DNA of 6,200 nt from JBATBW01 sp049662565 (GTDB lineage: Bacteria > Bacillota_I > Bacilli_A > Erysipelotrichales > Erysipelotrichaceae): contig JBATBW010000014.1 in NCBI GenBank assembly GCA_049662565.1, positions 1-6,200 on the forward strand, written 5' to 3'. Both the position numbers and the translations under genes were made by a program. How positions within the stretch are numbered: the first letter of the stretch is position 1; each line of letters opens with the position of its first letter. This document shows, piece by piece, positions 5,092 to 6,200 of this stretch. Under the pieces are notes generated by a model, which ran no database searches, was not told the origin of the DNA, and saw only the letters and a list, made by a program, of their open reading frames with translations.

Positions 5092-5767
5092 TGTTAACCT
5101 CAAATTTATATCCGACGCCCCAGACAGTGCTTATTTCCCATTTAGGGTGATGATATTTGTCTAATTTTGACCTTAATCTTTTGACATGGGTATCGACAGT
5201 TCGATTGTCACCATAGTAATCATAACCCCATAAAGAGTTCAATAAGTTATCGCGAGAAAACACCTTATTTCGATTACTTATAAGAGTATATAGTATTTCG
5301 AATTCCTTTTTTGTCAGCATTACTTTCTTATTGTCAATAATTGTCGTATAGTCTTTAGAATTTACGATGATGTTATCAATAATGATAATATCATTATTGT
5401 CTGAATTGTTTTTGCTTCTACGCATAATAGCTTTTACTCTCGCTATTACTTCATTAGGGGAGAAAGGTTTAACAATGTAATCATCAGCTCCGATTTCCAA
5501 ACCCATTATTTTTTCGAAATCTTCTCCACGGGCAGTAATCATAATGATGGGAATATTGGATGTTTGTCTTATTTCTTTACAAACATCAAATCCATTTATT
5601 TTAGGCATCATTACATCTAATAAAATAATGTCAAATGGTTGAGCATAAAACAGTGCTAAAGCTTCTTTTCCATCGCAAGCTTTAGTTACTTCATAACCTT
5701 CTTTTATCGCATATTGTGTTAATATTGAGGTTATTTGACTATTGTCATCTACTATTAGGATTTTCAT
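5084..5767 (-). CDS. OmpR/PhoB-family response regulator
   Basis: A 227-aa cytoplasmic transcription regulator, first gene of the minus-strand operon. The receiver domain (1-118) has the acidic pair Asp7-Asp8, phosphoacceptor Asp51 (L-L-D-V-M-M-P), Thr78 and Lys100 (Y-I-V-K-P-F). The winged-helix domain (about 127-224) has L-T-K-K-E-F-E-I-L (151-159) and the recognition helix N-R-T-V-D-T-H-V-K-R-L-R (188-199), then the wing V-W-G-V-G-Y-K-F. Full length with all key residues. Start ATG 5767 has AAGGGGG seven bases upstream. The downstream kinase overlaps its last codons and is the obvious phosphodonor. It most likely controls its own promoter through the 7-4-7 repeat in the divergent region and perhaps the DUF2680 gene. 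The exact named orthologue cannot be assigned from sequence alone. Confidence 0.95.
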   Translation of the reverse strand: MKILIVDDNSQITSILTQYAIKEGYEVTKACDGKEALALFYAQPFDIILLDVMMPKINGFDVCKEIRQTSNIPIIMITARGEDFEKIMGLEIGADDYIVKPFSPNEVIARVKAIMRRSKNNSDNNDIIIIDNIIVNSKDYTTIIDNKKVMLTKKEFEILYTLISNRNKVFSRDNLLNSLWGYDYYGDNRTVDTHVKRLRSKLDKYHHPKWEISTVWGVGYKFEVNNE

Positions 5768-5787
5768 AATGTAACCCCCTTTATTTT

Positions 5788-5800
5788 ATTATATATTATA
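5788..5800 (-). promoter_or_regulatory. -10 boxes of the response regulator-kinase operon
   Basis: On the minus strand two overlapping-region TATAAT hexamers occur, at 5800-5795 and 5793-5788. Neither has a consensus -35 at 16-18 bases (AATCGT and ATAAAA respectively). A promoter lacking a -35 box but with an upstream direct repeat is typical of activation by an OmpR/PhoB-type regulator. The downstream hexamer is eight bases from the repeat and is the better candidate. Confidence 0.45.
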
Positions 5801-5801
5801 A

Positions 5802-5819
5802 TTATGACTTTTTTATGAC
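5802..5819. promoter_or_regulatory. Direct repeat TTATGAC-N4-TTATGAC, candidate response regulator box
   Basis: Two identical heptamers (5802-5808 and 5813-5819) are spaced with an 11-bp period. On the minus strand they read GTCATAA-N4-GTCATAA. OmpR/PhoB-type regulators bind tandem 7-bp half sites separated by about 4 bp as head-to-tail dimers (family knowledge). The repeat lies between two divergent response regulator genes, upstream of both promoters, so either protein could use it. Which one does is not decidable here. Confidence 0.6.
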
Positions 5820-5825
5820 GATTAT

Positions 5826-5854
5826 TTAAATTATATTAATATATATAGTATAAT
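5826..5854 (+). promoter_or_regulatory. Promoter of the second response regulator gene
   Basis: A perfect TATAAT (5849-5854) lies 17 bases after TTAAAT (5826-5831), a weak -35 box. The start site would be near 5861, giving a leader of about 14 bases that is essentially the ribosome binding site AGAGGTGA (5861-5868). The direct repeat ends seven bases before the -35 box, a position suited to activation. Confidence 0.5.
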
Positions 5855-5874
5855 TAAATTAGAGGTGAGTAATT

Positions 5875-6200
5875 ATGATGAAAAAAATACTTATTGTCGA
5901 AGATGATATAGATATAATTGAATTACTTAACATATATTTAGTAAATAATAATTACCAAGTGTATTCAACTGATGATGGTAATAAAGCTGTAGAAATGATT
6001 GATATATATCAGATAGACCTTGTGGTTGCGGATATAATGATGCCAATATTGAGCGGATATGATTTAGTTAAAAAGATTCGACAAAAACATGAGATGCCAA
6101 TTATCATTTTATCTGCAAAGGTTAGTGATAGTGATAAAGTTTTAGGTCTTAATTTAGGTGCGGATGTTTATTTGAGTAAACCTTTTAACCCTTTAGAATT
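5875..6200 (+). CDS. Second OmpR-type response regulator, N-terminal part (runs off window)
   Basis: The frame is open from ATG 5875 to the window end (108 codons visible), divergent from the other response regulator. AGGTG (5863-5867) lies seven bases before ATG 5875; the adjacent ATG 5878 is also possible but is ten bases away. The receiver domain is almost complete: acidic residues Glu9-Asp10-Asp11, phosphoacceptor Asp53 (V-A-D-I-M-M-P), Ser80 in place of the commoner Thr, and Lys102 (L-S-K-P-F-N-P-L-E). The last stretch resembles VanR-like OmpR-family regulators, so a winged-helix output domain and a kinase gene are expected downstream. G-A-D-V-Y-L replaces the usual G-A-D-D-Y-I. The output domain is not visible, so the subfamily is inferred. 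Confidence 0.9.
   Translation, partial: MMKKILIVEDDIDIIELLNIYLVNNNYQVYSTDDGNKAVEMIDIYQIDLVVADIMMPILSGYDLVKKIRQKHEMPIIILSAKVSDSDKVLGLNLGADVYLSKPFNPLE

Noticed and set aside
1..6200. CRISPR array, rRNA or tRNA genes, toxin-antitoxin pair or prophage genes
   Set aside because: No regularly spaced repeats, cloverleaf patterns or corresponding protein motifs were found on either strand.

Overview
The window is AT-rich (roughly 30% GC by eye) with strong AGGAGG-type ribosome binding sites, TTGACA/TATAAT-type promoters, hairpin-plus-U-tract terminators and typical Bacillota families (LytTR-DUF3021 pair, DUF2680/YckD-like secreted protein, OmpR-type two-component genes). It looks like the chromosome of a low-GC Gram-positive, possibly a gut Erysipelotrichia or Clostridia member. 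The sequence alone does not fix the genus.

Left part (1-800): the decayed 3' end of an IS66-family element. The transposase C-terminus carries in-frame stops at 8-10 and 95-97. A terminator follows, then a recognisable IS66 right end at 532. Just beyond the end lies what looks like the 5' stub of a minus-strand gene, with promoter-like sequence, Shine-Dalgarno, ATG and 23 codons including a CxxC. The IS insertion appears to have cut this gene.

Middle left (800-2200): two plus-strand genes. One encodes a 183-aa protein with a PD-(D/E)XK nuclease-like signature, behind an extended -10 promoter. The other encodes a small alpha/beta hydrolase with an intact Ser-Asp-His triad. It ends in a long-stem terminator whose DNA also contains the promoter and a likely direct-repeat operator of the next operon.

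Centre (2200-3155): a two-gene operon of a stand-alone LytTR DNA-binding regulator and a four-helix DUF3021 membrane protein. This is the layout of the LytTR regulatory systems, in which the membrane protein restrains the regulator. A bidirectional terminator separates it from the convergent genes on the right.

Right part (3155-6200): on the minus strand, an OmpR/PhoB-type response regulator and a sensor histidine kinase overlap by 8 bases. They are followed by a secreted DUF2680 protein with its own consensus promoter embedded at the kinase stop codon. Divergent to them, on the plus strand, starts a second OmpR-type response regulator that runs off the window. The 107-base divergent intergenic region holds a 7-4-7 direct repeat (TTATGAC, 11-bp period), typical of an OmpR/PhoB-family binding site. 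Nothing here is clearly a new multi-gene system. The most informative points are the overlapping terminator/operator/promoter of the LytTR operon, the divergent two-component control region, and the gene broken by IS66.
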